Shown: positions 35,248 to 43,959 of the stretch, piece by piece
Numbering within the stretch: the first letter of the stretch is position 1
How the letters are laid out: each line of letters starts with the position of its first letter
Position numbers and translations under genes: made by a program
Source of the DNA: Salinimicrobium soli
GTDB taxonomy: Bacteria > Bacteroidota > Bacteroidia > Flavobacteriales > Flavobacteriaceae
Assembly: GCF_048323655.1 (NCBI RefSeq)
Contig: NZ_JBLUWW010000003.1
Coordinates: forward strand, 248,001-312,000
Direction of reading: 5' to 3'
Length of the DNA: 64,000 nucleotides
Notes under the pieces: generated by a model
Seen by the model: the letters and a program-made list of their open reading frames with translations, nothing else
Told to the model about the DNA's origin: nothing
The model's database searches: none

Positions 35248-36879
35248 ATGGATAAACTCTGGTATAAAAATGCGGTGATCTACTCACTGGACGTAGAAAG
35301 TTTTATGGATTCGAATGGCGATGGGATCGGTGATCTTAAAGGTCTGCGTCACCGATTGAATTACCTGGCAAGTCTTGGAATTAACTGTATCTGGCTATTG
35401 CCTTTTTATAAAACCCCTAACCGGGACAACGGCTATGATATCATGGATTATTACCAGATAGATCCCCGGCTGGGGGATCTCGGTCATTTTGCAGAGCTCA
35501 TGGACGCAGCCGAGGAGGCTGGAATACGGGTTCTCCTGGACCTGGTGGTCAATCATACTTCAAATGAACATCACTGGTTCAAGGAGGCCAGGAAAAATAA
35601 AGATTCTAAATATCGAGACTACTACATTTGGTGTGACGAGAAACCTGAGAGTGACGGGGAATACGCAATCTTCGGAAAAGCCCAGGGCGGTTCCACCTGG
35701 AAATATGATGATGTTGCCGGGGCTTATTATTACCACACTTTCTATGAATTTCAGCCTGACCTTAATATTTCCAATCCTGCAGTTCAGGAAGAGATCATGC
35801 GGATCATGCATTTTTGGTTAAAAATGGGGATTTCGGGTTTCCGCATGGATGCGGCTCCGCATATGATCCGGGAGAAAGGTAACGAAAGCTTTGAAGGCGA
35901 TCCGCACGATGTGCTGCGAAGACTACGGGCTTTTGTGGAAGGCCAAAAGAAGGATGCTATTTTATTGGCTGAAGTAGATGTGGAACCTGAGCGTTATGAA
36001 GAATTCTTCGGAAATGGAGACCAAATGCACATGCTCTTTAATTTTTATGTGAACAACTATATTTTTCTGGCACTCGCCCGAAAAAGTGCAACACCAATTA
36101 TAGATGCTTTAAAGACTCTTCCGAAGTTTTCCGAAAATGAACAACTGGCAAATTTTCTGCGGAACCATGACGAACTCGACCTGGAACGGCTTACAGATGA
36201 AGAGAGACAGGAAGTCTATGAAGCTTTTGCACCAGATGAGGATATGAGGATCTACGGGCGCGGAATTCGGCGCAGGTTGGCCTCTATGCTAAACAATGAC
36301 CGGGCCCGACTGGAACTTGCGTACAGCCTTTTATTGACCTTGCCGGGTTCTCCGGTGCTAAGATACGGGCAGGAAATAGGAATGGGGGAGGACCTGTCTC
36401 AGGAGGGGCGAAAAAGTGTACGCACTTTAATGCAATGGTCTGCCGGTAGCAACGGAGGCTTTTCCAAAGCACCAAAAGATAAACTGGTTAAAAAGATAAT
36501 CGTTGAGGGGCCATACGGATATAAAGCACATAATGTCAATGATCAACATCGCGACCCCAACTCATTTTTGAACTGGATGATACGGGCCATCAATTTGCGC
36601 AAAGAATCACCGGAATACGGGTGGGGAGATTTTCAGGTTCTGGAGACGAATAATTCAAAGGTCCTTGCAGGTTACAGAACTTCTAACAAAGGAATAGGAA
36701 TAGCCATACATAATTTTTCAGACCAGGAACAAACTGTGAAGCTGGAATTGGATGAACCCGAAAATTTCACTGAGATCTTCGGAGATAAAAAATATAATGA
36801 CTTTGACCCTGCCTCTCAGGAGATCAAATTGTCGCCTTATGGATATCGTTGGTTCCGAAAACGTAAGTTTATGATGTAA
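35248..36879 (+). CDS. GH13 alpha-amylase family enzyme, trehalose-synthase-like
   Basis: A 543-residue cytosolic GH13 enzyme. Region I is DLVVNHTS, the nucleophile is D201 (GFRMDAAPH), the acid/base E242 (LLAEVDVEP) and the transition-state D308 (LRNHDELDLERL). The RNHDEL pattern and the GDGIGDLKGLRHRLNYL start resemble maltose alpha-glucosyltransferase (trehalose synthase), but the kinase-like extension of some TreS proteins is absent, so another alpha-glucoside specificity is possible. No other glycogen or trehalose gene is adjacent. AAGGA upstream of the ATG may be a ribosome binding site. Confidence 0.85.
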   Translation: MDKLWYKNAVIYSLDVESFMDSNGDGIGDLKGLRHRLNYLASLGINCIWLLPFYKTPNRDNGYDIMDYYQIDPRLGDLGHFAELMDAAEEAGIRVLLDLVVNHTSNEHHWFKEARKNKDSKYRDYYIWCDEKPESDGEYAIFGKAQGGSTWKYDDVAGAYYYHTFYEFQPDLNISNPAVQEEIMRIMHFWLKMGISGFRMDAAPHMIREKGNESFEGDPHDVLRRLRAFVEGQKKDAILLAEVDVEPERYEEFFGNGDQMHMLFNFYVNNYIFLALARKSATPIIDALKTLPKFSENEQLANFLRNHDELDLERLTDEERQEVYEAFAPDEDMRIYGRGIRRRLASMLNNDRARLELAYSLLLTLPGSPVLRYGQEIGMGEDLSQEGRKSVRTLMQWSAGSNGGFSKAPKDKLVKKIIVEGPYGYKAHNVNDQHRDPNSFLNWMIRAINLRKESPEYGWGDFQVLETNNSKVLAGYRTSNKGIGIAIHNFSDQEQTVKLELDEPENFTEIFGDKKYNDFDPASQEIKLSPYGYRWFRKRKFMM

Positions 36880-37047
36880 AAATTTATTTTCTCTCTCCTT
36901 TCGAAATGGATAATTATAGCAATTAACGTTAATTGACTGAATTATTATAGCATTAATAGCTATTCTTTCCGTAATTTTTGCATTTTTTTAAAATTATTTA
37001 ACTGGGAATAGAAGTCTCAGCTGCTGCTTTTTTGGTAATTTACTGTT

Positions 37048-37473
37048 ATGAGAACAAAACTATTTTTTTTGGTCCTCCTGATCTTTATGGCCTGTAAGGT
37101 GCCACAAGATCCGGAGCATTCATATTTAGAGGCACAAGAGGACAAACTTCTGGTCGGGGTAGTAGACAATCCTCCTTTTGCAAGTACGGCCGATGGAACA
37201 GTAAGCGGTTCTGAAATTGAAAAACTTCGGGATTTCGCCAGACATGAAAACCTGCAGATCGAGTTTATCAAAGGCAACGAAAGCGAACTTATAGAGAAAC
37301 TGGAAAAATTTGAGATCCATGTTGTCACCGGCGGGTTCACAAAAAAGACCATCTGGAAGAAAAAAGCCGGACTTACCACAGCCTACGATAAAAAACATGT
37401 CTTCCTTATTCCGAAGGGTGAGAACCTTCTGCTCGAACACCTGGAAGATTACATTTTTCAAAATAAAAAGTAA
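37048..37473 (+). CDS. Half-sized periplasmic solute-binding-like lipoprotein
   Basis: A 141-residue lipoprotein (signal MRTKLFFLVLLIFMAC, lipid cysteine 16) resembling one lobe of a family 3 solute-binding protein: KLLVGVVDNPPFAS is the usual first strand and ligand loop. True binding proteins have two lobes and about 250 residues, so this is a single-lobe or shortened version. Its stop overlaps the ATG of the CDF transporter by one base (TAATG at 37471-37475), a sign of translational coupling. No permease or ATPase is adjacent. Confidence 0.7.
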   Translation: MRTKLFFLVLLIFMACKVPQDPEHSYLEAQEDKLLVGVVDNPPFASTADGTVSGSEIEKLRDFARHENLQIEFIKGNESELIEKLEKFEIHVVTGGFTKKTIWKKKAGLTTAYDKKHVFLIPKGENLLLEHLEDYIFQNKK

Positions 37474-38414
37474 TGGAAAGTATCAAACATTTTTCGCTGC
37501 CCCAGCATCTACAACAGAAGTTGCATCAGGCAAAAAAACTTGAATGGATCACATTTTTCTACCTCTTGTCAGTAATCGTTATAATGTACCTCACCCTGGG
37601 ATCTTCACAGGCGATGAAATCTGCGTGGTTGGAAGACCTGCTCAGCCTGGTTCCTTCGGTAGCTTTTCTAATTTCCACTAAGATCAACGATAAATCTGCG
37701 AACCAGGAATTTCCCTACGGCTATCACCGGGTATTCTCCATTTCCTTCCTGGCGGGAGCCGTGGCGTTATTAGGAATGGGGCTGTTTCTTGTCTATGATT
37801 CCTCCATGTCACTCATCAAAGCGGAACATCCTACTATAGGCTCAAAAGTAATCTTTGGACAGCAGGTCTGGATGGGATGGGTAATGATGATAGCCCTACT
37901 CTACAGTTCTATACCCGCAATGATCCTGGGCTTCAAAAAATTGCCTCTCTCTGAAGAATTACACAACAAGGTGCTGTATACTGATGCCAGTGCTCAAAAA
38001 GCCGATTATATGACAGCCTTTGCAGCCATACTGGGAATTGGTTTGGTAGGAATTGGCCTTTGGTGGGCAGATTCAGTAGCGGCCTTATTCATCTCCTTCT
38101 CTGTTCTAAAAGACGGAATTACCAGGGTGAAAACAGCGGCCTTAGATCTTATGGACCGGTATCCCAAAAATGTCAAAAATGACAGTGAAGATGAACTTAT
38201 TGGAGAGATCGCCAGAAATGTGCGCTCCTGGCCCTGGGTGCAGGATGCAAAAGTAAGGTTCAGAGAATCAGGACAGGTTTACTTTGGCCAGATCGCAGTA
38301 GTTCCCAAGGGAGACATAAAATTAAAGGACATTGAGGCAGGCTACGAAACAGTGAAAAAGATACATTGGAAGATCTATGATTTTACGATAGACCCGGTAA
38401 GTGAGCTGCCGTAA
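37473..38414 (+). CDS. Atypical cation diffusion facilitator (CDF) family transporter
   Basis: A 313-residue protein with a CDF-like core of about six membrane helices and a C-terminal cytoplasmic domain (about 235-313). The canonical zinc site of TM2 is replaced: EDLLSLVPSVAF (residues 54-65) has no HxxxD, and TM5 reads DASAQKAD (171-178), keeping only the last aspartate. FPYGYHR after TM2 is typical of the superfamily. It may be a distinct subfamily moving another ion or solute. It is coupled to the preceding lipoprotein. Confidence 0.8.
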   Translation: MESIKHFSLPQHLQQKLHQAKKLEWITFFYLLSVIVIMYLTLGSSQAMKSAWLEDLLSLVPSVAFLISTKINDKSANQEFPYGYHRVFSISFLAGAVALLGMGLFLVYDSSMSLIKAEHPTIGSKVIFGQQVWMGWVMMIALLYSSIPAMILGFKKLPLSEELHNKVLYTDASAQKADYMTAFAAILGIGLVGIGLWWADSVAALFISFSVLKDGITRVKTAALDLMDRYPKNVKNDSEDELIGEIARNVRSWPWVQDAKVRFRESGQVYFGQIAVVPKGDIKLKDIEAGYETVKKIHWKIYDFTIDPVSELP

Positions 38415-38417
38415 TGG

Positions 38418-38463
38418 TAAAAAAAAGTGAGAAATGTAAAATAGGGGAAACATTTCTCACTTT
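38418..38463. terminator. Bidirectional terminator between the CDF gene and the outer-membrane barrel gene
   Basis: A perfect 14-bp stem (38424-38437 with 38450-38463) closes a 12-base loop. A-rich sequence at 38418-38426 gives the minus-strand U tract; the plus-strand T tract is only three bases, so it probably works best for the leftward gene. The rest of 38464-38619 shows nothing further. Confidence 0.75.
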
Positions 38464-38619
38464 CAAGTGCCTGATTAAAGGCGTATGCTTTGCATGAAAG
38501 TAGGAATTTTTCTTACAACTTCTGCCGCACCTCCCGTTTTTAACCGGTTTTTAACAAGAAAAGAAAGGGACCGGGAAATAGACTGAATTAATGCTGAAGA
38601 ACCCAGACCTTAAACTTCT

Positions 38620-39243
38620 TCAGAAAAGGTATTCCATCCCCAGATTGAAGGCAAGAGAATTTACTGATTCATCCCTTTTGATCAAACCCTGAAAGTATCT
38701 AAAGTTCAAAGTAATTTTACTAAAAAAACTATAACCAATTCCGGCTGCCAGTCCGGCGTCAAAAGTATCATAATTATCCAGAGACACTTCCTGGTCGCCA
38801 TAAGGATTCTCTTTCACCTCTTCCTTTTGGTTGATCAGGAAACCAAATTGAGGACCTGTTTCTATAAATAATCTTGACATCTTAAACCGCAGCATGACCG
38901 GAAGATCAATTAACGTTTCAGTGCGGGTAGCCGTGTAAAGATTGGAGTCTGCTTCAGGGTCAATGAATCCATCTATTTCAATTCCAATATTTCGCTGAGA
39001 AAGTAAAACTTCGGGCTGGAGCTCCCATTTTTCAGAGAGAGAAAAATTAGCCAGGCCTCCTAAATAAAATCCGGTATTGAACTGATAGTCAATTCCCGGT
39101 CGACCATTTATTTCAACCCTATCCCACAAAGAAGAATGATTGGCTCCTGCTTTTATTCCCCAGTTAGTTTCATTTTCCTGGCCTTTTACATTTAGGATGG
39201 TACAAAATAGAGTGGTAAGAATAGCAACGAAAACTCTTTCCAT
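38620..39243 (-). CDS. PorT/outer-membrane beta-barrel family protein
   Basis: The ATG at 39243 gives 207 residues with a signal peptide (MERVFVAILTTLFCTILNVKG). After it come alternating amphipathic strands: NWGIKAGANHSS, GFYLGGLANFSL, WELQPEVLLSQR, IDLPVMLRF, LFIETGPQFGFLI, AAGIGYSF and LNFRYFQGL, ending in a C-terminal aromatic. This is the PF13568-type eight-stranded barrel common in Bacteroidota. Function is unknown; it is divergent from the LytTR regulator. Confidence 0.8.
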   Translation of the reverse strand: MERVFVAILTTLFCTILNVKGQENETNWGIKAGANHSSLWDRVEINGRPGIDYQFNTGFYLGGLANFSLSEKWELQPEVLLSQRNIGIEIDGFIDPEADSNLYTATRTETLIDLPVMLRFKMSRLFIETGPQFGFLINQKEEVKENPYGDQEVSLDNYDTFDAGLAAGIGYSFFSKITLNFRYFQGLIKRDESVNSLAFNLGMEYLF

Positions 39244-39301
39244 AATTTGAAAGTTTTGAATTATTAGTTGCTGTAGGGAAGCCTTCAAAAGTAGAGATTA
39301 A

Positions 39302-39319
39302 CTTTTTCTTAAGAAAAAG
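39302..39319. promoter_or_regulatory. Perfect 18-bp palindrome, possible operator
   Basis: CTTTTTCTT followed directly by its complement AAGAAAAAG. It lies 59 bases upstream of the outer-membrane barrel start and 200 bases before the LytTR regulator start, in the divergent intergenic region. A binding site is inference; AT-rich palindromes can arise by chance. Confidence 0.35.
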
Positions 39320-39518
39320 AAAATGCAAAGAACTTTTATAAAAGTAGAACTACAGTCATTTTACCTTTATCTGAACTTTTCAATGCTCTCTCAATCCTAC
39401 GGGAACTTTGGGACCTGACCTCCCTGTTTTTGCGTTCGGGGTAGAAGCTCTTCTATGTTTTCTATTTATGTCAAAAAAAGAGAATATAAATTTCAGCATT
39501 TAATTGTAGTTTTATTTC

Positions 39519-40271
39519 ATGATAAAAGCGTTAATCATAGACGATGAAATAAATGCCCAGAGTTTACTCGAAAAAACCCTGGAGAAGTATTTCCCCAACA
39601 AATTCAATATTGTAGAAAAATGCAATTCGGTAGACTCAGGCGTGCTGGCAATTAAAAAGTACGAACCTGAACTTGTCTTTTTAGACATACAGATGCCCGA
39701 AAAGAATGGATTCGAATTGTTCCGGTATTTCGAGGTGATCAACTTTGAAGTTATTTTTACCACAGCCTATAACCAATTCGCCATAAAGGCAATAAAGCGC
39801 AGCGCCCTGGATTATTTATTGAAACCTATCAATAAACTGGATCTGGCTGATGCTATTAAGAGGTTTGAGAACCGTAATAAACAGAGTTTTGCTCAAAAGA
39901 AATTGGCCTTATTACTGGAAAATCTGAATGTAAATGATCAAAATGTAAGTAAGATCGCCTTCCCCACGGTTGAAGGTTTCGAACTTATTCATTCAAACCA
40001 GGTCTTGTATTGCAAAGCTGAAAACAATTATTGTTGCATAAAGAAAATAGACGATCTTACTGTACTGGTAACGAAGACACTTAAACACGTCGAAGAGATC
40101 CTGCCGTTGGCTTCCTTCAAAAGAATACATAAGAGCTACGTGATCAATTTGAACTACGTAGTTCGATACAATAAGGTGAATAAGGAAGTTGAACTAACCA
40201 ATGGAGAGAAACTTCCTGTTTCTTTTCGAAAAGAAGAAGATTTCATTAATGCCATTCTCCAAAACCATTAG
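39519..40271 (+). CDS. LytTR family response regulator
   Basis: A 250-residue DNA-binding response regulator. The receiver domain has the acidic pocket IIDDE near residues 6-10, the phospho-acceptor in ELVFLDIQMPEKNG and the lysine in LLKPINK. A LytTR domain occupies about 145-248 (HSNQVLYCKAENNYC ... FKRIHKSYVINLNYV). It overlaps the next gene by 23 bases and is therefore the cognate regulator of that sensor kinase. Confidence 0.92.
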   Translation: MIKALIIDDEINAQSLLEKTLEKYFPNKFNIVEKCNSVDSGVLAIKKYEPELVFLDIQMPEKNGFELFRYFEVINFEVIFTTAYNQFAIKAIKRSALDYLLKPINKLDLADAIKRFENRNKQSFAQKKLALLLENLNVNDQNVSKIAFPTVEGFELIHSNQVLYCKAENNYCCIKKIDDLTVLVTKTLKHVEEILPLASFKRIHKSYVINLNYVVRYNKVNKEVELTNGEKLPVSFRKEEDFINAILQNH

Positions 40272-43242
40272 ACTTTTTCTTTTCTTTTTCTTGTGGACCT
40301 CAATTGGGTTCTCACAAAATTTCCCCGGAAGAAATTATACTGCAGCCAATGAGTTACCCAACAATTCTGTTAGGTCACTACTGGTTGATAGCAATAATAT
40401 CTTATGGATTGGAACTGAAAATGGCGTGGTGAGAAAGGAAAATGATGTATTCAAATACTTTTTTGAAGAGGATGGATTGGCACTGAACAGTTGCTGGGCC
40501 ATTGCCGAAGATGAAAACAAAAATTTGTGGTTCGGAAGTTATGGCGAAGGTGTCAGCATATATGACGGATATAGATTTCAGGTAATTTCCGAAGAGGACG
40601 GATTGGTTCATAATGAAATTACCAAACTGTTTTCTCATGGAAATAGGATGTATGTGGGGACCAGCAACGGAGTTTCAATAATCGATATAAATACACTTCG
40701 GGTAGAAAGTATGGATGTCCCTCCTGTTGACGGACTTTTTAGAGTACAAGGCTTCTTTCAATATGGAAAGAACATTTATGTTGTTGCCTATAACTACGGC
40801 AAGTCCGGCGTTTATAAGATCGCCCGGCAAAATGACAGAACCAGGCTGGTCAAGGTGTCCCACAAGAAATTCATCTATTCAGTGTTTATTGATAATGACA
40901 GTATTTACAGCAGCAGCAAAGGTTATGTCACAAAGACTAAGCTGAGCGAGTATGTAAGTAAGGAAGATTCTCTTTCATCAGAACGTTTTGGGAATACCAT
41001 TATTTGGGATTATGTAAAGACCAGGGACCGGAAAATCTTTGCGGCAGCCTGGGGAATATATGAGAGTACCGGGGGAATTTTTGAAATAGCAAATGATCAA
41101 CTGATCTCCAGGGCTTCAGACTTTAATGTTCCAAGCAATGAAGTAATTGCCTTAGCCTACGATCAAAAGTTTGAAAAACTTTATGTGGGCACCAAAGATG
41201 CCGGCTTATTTGAGATCAATTTAAACTCCAGGATAAAGTTCCAAAGGATTCCGGATACCAATGTTATCGGATTTGCGGAAGCTGAGCGTACTTCCGCAGT
41301 ATTACTTGAGGATGCAATTATCATTAGAAAAGGTGACCGGGAAAAAGAAATTACGCAGGCCCAACTAAAGCAATGGGAAGTGAATTTTCTCAGGTCTACA
41401 AAATTACCACTGCCAAAACATGAGGATTCCTTTTATGAACTGGAGTATGCTACAAAGGCAAAAGACATCAGATTTTACGATATTAAAGTATCTCAAAATG
41501 TATACTGGGTAAATTCCAATATTGGTTTGTTTGCGATAAAAGAATCGGGGGAATTGGAGCGCTATCTGCCCTTGCATTCAGAAGAAATAAATTTCACGGC
41601 AACCGGGGATCTAATAGAAACCCATCCTTATGGGGGCGTGAGGCTATATAACGATCTCGAAAACTTTAAATACACTCATTTTGTACAGGAAGATCCCCAG
41701 ACGCCTACTATGGTGGTCAACAGTGTGAGAAAGGACGACAAAACCTATTTTTTATCGGTGTTTTCCGGCCTTTACGTTTGGGAAAATAATAGATTCAAGT
41801 CGTATCTCGAGACCGGGACCTGGAAAGAAAAGAAATTAAGACACATTACGACCTTAGGAAATAACCTGGCCATTTCCAGTGAATTTGGGGATGTATTCAT
41901 CCTAAATGACGAAGGTTCCTTCGAGGTCCTGAAGAAAATTCCACGGGCGAATATTCAGGGGAACTCTATTAGCTTTTTAAAGGAATACAAGGGCTCTTTA
42001 ATTATTGGGACTGAAAAGGGGTTGACTGTCGTTAAAGATAACAGGGCGATATTTTTAAATGAGGAACAAGGCTTACAACAGCCTTTACTTGCTGCCCGGG
42101 TTGAACGAAATATTTTGCTCATTGGAAGTAATAACGGGTATTATACTATAGACCTGGATGAGGTGGGCGCTGCAAAGCCTTTGGTGGATCATATAAACCT
42201 GAAAGGAATTTTTGTCAACAATAACAAACTCCCTTTAGAAGCAGTTGGCAAGAAAGAAAAAATAGAATTGCCATACAATGAAAATACCGTGCTGCTAAGG
42301 TTCAGTACTAACGCGCATCCCTTTCCGCATAAGTTATCTTATCAATACCGGCTGAACGGCAATGATGAGTGGAGCCCGGCTTCTCCCAAACCCGAAATAT
42401 TCTTACCCTTTTTACCGGCAGATAATTATGATGTGGATGTAAAAGTGCTGGATAAAAGCACCGGATTAAGTCATACCTCATCTCTTTTGAAGTTGTCTAT
42501 TCTTCCTCCTTTTTGGAAAACCTGGTGGTTTATTCTATTGGCGGTAAGCTTACTCGTTATGGCAAGCTACAGTTTTTACAGATTCCAGATCACACAAACG
42601 AGGAACTTTGAAGAACAAAAAGGTCTCATCCAAAAACGCTTTGAAGAGACCAAGATGGAAGCATTACTGGCACAAATGAATCCGCATTTCATTTTTAACG
42701 CCATGAACTCCATTCAACACTATATCATGGACAGTGATATAGATAATGCTACCAGCTTTTTAGATGACTTTGCGCGACTGATCAGGCTGAATCTTGACCA
42801 CTGTACCAAACCTACTATTTTACTGGTGGAGGAGATCGAGTATTTACAATCGTACATCCGAATTGAAAACACGCGATTTAATAATGCGATTAACGTGAAT
42901 TTCGAAATAGATGATTCCATTGATCAGTATGATATTGAAATTCCCACGATGATCATTCAGACCTTTGTGGAGAATGTCTTTGTTCACGCTTTTCCTCCCG
43001 AAATCAGCGAACCCACTTTAAAAGTCGCTTTTAAACTGGTGGCAGAAGATGTTTTACAGTGCAGGATCGAAGACAATGGTGTTGGTTATTCAGAAAGGCC
43101 AAAGAATAATCTGCACAAATCTAAAGGAGTTATCCTTGTAAAAGAGAGGTTAGCCTTATTGGGGTATAATGTGGAAGAGGCAATTCAAATAATTTCCGCC
43201 AAGAATAAGGGAACCTCTGTGATCATAACCTTAGCTGTATAA
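40249..43242 (+). CDS. Two-component sensor: periplasmic beta-propeller, Y_Y_Y domain and LytS-type histidine kinase
   Basis: The ATG at 40249 gives 997 residues and a good signal peptide (MPFSKTIRLFLFFFLWTSIG); starting at 40201 would spoil it. About 660 residues of Reg_prop-like propeller blades (LLVDSNNILWIGTENGVV, AEDENKNLWFGSYGEGV) are followed by a Y_Y_Y-type strand domain (SYQYRLNGNDEWSP). One membrane helix lies at about 759-779. The kinase core has MNPHFIFNAMNSIQ with H813 and a HATPase end (DNGVGY). It resembles polysaccharide-sensing hybrids but lacks fused receiver or AraC domains, and no PUL genes are adjacent. Confidence 0.9.
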   Translation: MPFSKTIRLFLFFFLWTSIGFSQNFPGRNYTAANELPNNSVRSLLVDSNNILWIGTENGVVRKENDVFKYFFEEDGLALNSCWAIAEDENKNLWFGSYGEGVSIYDGYRFQVISEEDGLVHNEITKLFSHGNRMYVGTSNGVSIIDINTLRVESMDVPPVDGLFRVQGFFQYGKNIYVVAYNYGKSGVYKIARQNDRTRLVKVSHKKFIYSVFIDNDSIYSSSKGYVTKTKLSEYVSKEDSLSSERFGNTIIWDYVKTRDRKIFAAAWGIYESTGGIFEIANDQLISRASDFNVPSNEVIALAYDQKFEKLYVGTKDAGLFEINLNSRIKFQRIPDTNVIGFAEAERTSAVLLEDAIIIRKGDREKEITQAQLKQWEVNFLRSTKLPLPKHEDSFYELEYATKAKDIRFYDIKVSQNVYWVNSNIGLFAIKESGELERYLPLHSEEINFTATGDLIETHPYGGVRLYNDLENFKYTHFVQEDPQTPTMVVNSVRKDDKTYFLSVFSGLYVWENNRFKSYLETGTWKEKKLRHITTLGNNLAISSEFGDVFILNDEGSFEVLKKIPRANIQGNSISFLKEYKGSLIIGTEKGLTVVKDNRAIFLNEEQGLQQPLLAARVERNILLIGSNNGYYTIDLDEVGAAKPLVDHINLKGIFVNNNKLPLEAVGKKEKIELPYNENTVLLRFSTNAHPFPHKLSYQYRLNGNDEWSPASPKPEIFLPFLPADNYDVDVKVLDKSTGLSHTSSLLKLSILPPFWKTWWFILLAVSLLVMASYSFYRFQITQTRNFEEQKGLIQKRFEETKMEALLAQMNPHFIFNAMNSIQHYIMDSDIDNATSFLDDFARLIRLNLDHCTKPTILLVEEIEYLQSYIRIENTRFNNAINVNFEIDDSIDQYDIEIPTMIIQTFVENVFVHAFPPEISEPTLKVAFKLVAEDVLQCRIEDNGVGYSERPKNNLHKSKGVILVKERLALLGYNVEEAIQIISAKNKGTSVIITLAV

Positions 43243-43302
43243 CGGTCACTAATAAAATCCATACGTTTACTAAATGGGAATTCTTCACAATAATTAAGCC
43301 TT

Positions 43303-43310
43303 TACATTTG
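43303..43310 (+). promoter_or_regulatory. -7 box of a candidate small-RNA promoter
   Basis: TACATTTG is identical to the -7 box of the tRNA-His promoter. A TTC at 43281-43283 is the best -33 candidate, at the right distance but not consensus. Transcription would start near 43317 in a region without a gene. Confidence 0.45.
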
Positions 43311-43316
43311 GAACAA

Positions 43317-43461
43317 ATTGGGGAAAGTAACAGTTTCTCAATAGAAGTTCCCGGAACGTATTATTTGTAGGGGATAATATTTTTCGGAACAGCTCGAACT
43401 GTTATCACTTTAATGTTAAAAGCAAAACCACTACTAACACCAGTTAGCTAGTGGTTTTTTT
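43317..43461 (+). ncRNA. Candidate small RNA between the sensor-kinase gene and the tRNA-Ser repeat array
   Basis: About 145 bases lie between a perfect TAnnTTTG box and a strong terminator (43424-43461). No protein frame longer than 12 codons is present. Short hairpins are visible: GTTCC/GGAAC and AACAG/CTGTT with a CTCGAA loop. I do not recognise it as 6S, tmRNA or RNase P. Alternatively it is just the 3' UTR of the sensor kinase gene ending 61 bases before the box. Confidence 0.4.
43424..43461 (+). terminator. Rho-independent terminator downstream of the sensor-kinase gene / candidate small RNA
   Basis: AAAACCACTA (43424-43433) pairs perfectly with TAGTGGTTTT (43449-43458) and a seven-T run follows at 43455-43461. 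It lies 182 bases after the kinase stop, unusually far, which leaves room for the separate transcript proposed here. Confidence 0.88.
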
Positions 43462-43474
43462 ATTTTCATCTGTT

Positions 43475-43890
43475 TTCCCTGTCATTCTGAACAAAGCTTT
43501 AGTGAAGGGAAGAATCTAATAGGGATTAACTTCGTTGATTTTGAAAAATGATGTTGCACAGGAACCCACACAGCCTACGGCCGTGCCGTGTTTTTTGCTT
43601 TTTCTTCGTCTTTTCTTGTCATTCTTAACGGAGTTTTAGTGTAAAGAAGAATCTAATAAGGATTAACTTTGTTGATCCCGAAGGGGGGATCCGGTAAAGG
43701 AAAACCCGCACAGCCTACGGCCGTGCCGGTTTTTTTGCTTTTTCTTCGTCTTTCCCTGTCATTCTGAACGGAGCTTTAGTGTAGTGAAGAATCTAATAAG
43801 AATTAACTCCGTTGATCCCGAAGGGGGGATCCGGTAAAGGAAAACCCACACAGCCTACGGCCGTGCCGGTTTTTTGCTTTTTCTTCGTCC
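43475..43890 (+). repeat. Three tandem copies of a ~138-bp unit containing a terminator-like hairpin
   Basis: Copies span about 43475-43611, 43612-43751 and 43752-43890. Each starts with CTGTCATTCTGAAC...GAAGAATCTAATA, a motif related to a dispersed repeat known in many Bacteroidota. Each ends with CACAGCCTACGGCCGTGCCG followed by a T run and TGCTTTTTCTTCGTC. Copies 2 and 3 also share GATCCCGAAGGGGGGATC. There is no coding gene in 43243-43959. Confidence 0.92.
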
Positions 43891-43923
43891 CTTTGGAGCA
43901 AGCTCCAGGAACTTCAAAAAAGC

Positions 43924-43951
43924 AAAAAACCCGCAACTTTCGTTGCGGGTT
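43924..43951 (-). terminator. Rho-independent terminator of tRNA-Ser
   Basis: AACCCGCAAC (43928-43937) pairs perfectly with GTTGCGGGTT (43942-43951) around a 4-base loop; the A run at 43924-43929 gives the minus-strand U tract. It lies 9 bases from the tRNA end. Confidence 0.9.
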
Positions 43952-43959
43952 TTCCTTTG

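Noticed and set aside
40201..40248. Upstream start for the propeller kinase at 40201
   Set aside because: It would add a charged 16-residue prefix in front of an otherwise good signal peptide; 40249 is better.
43475..43890. CRISPR or insertion sequence
   Set aside because: Units are near-identical over their full length and carry no transposase or spacer pattern.
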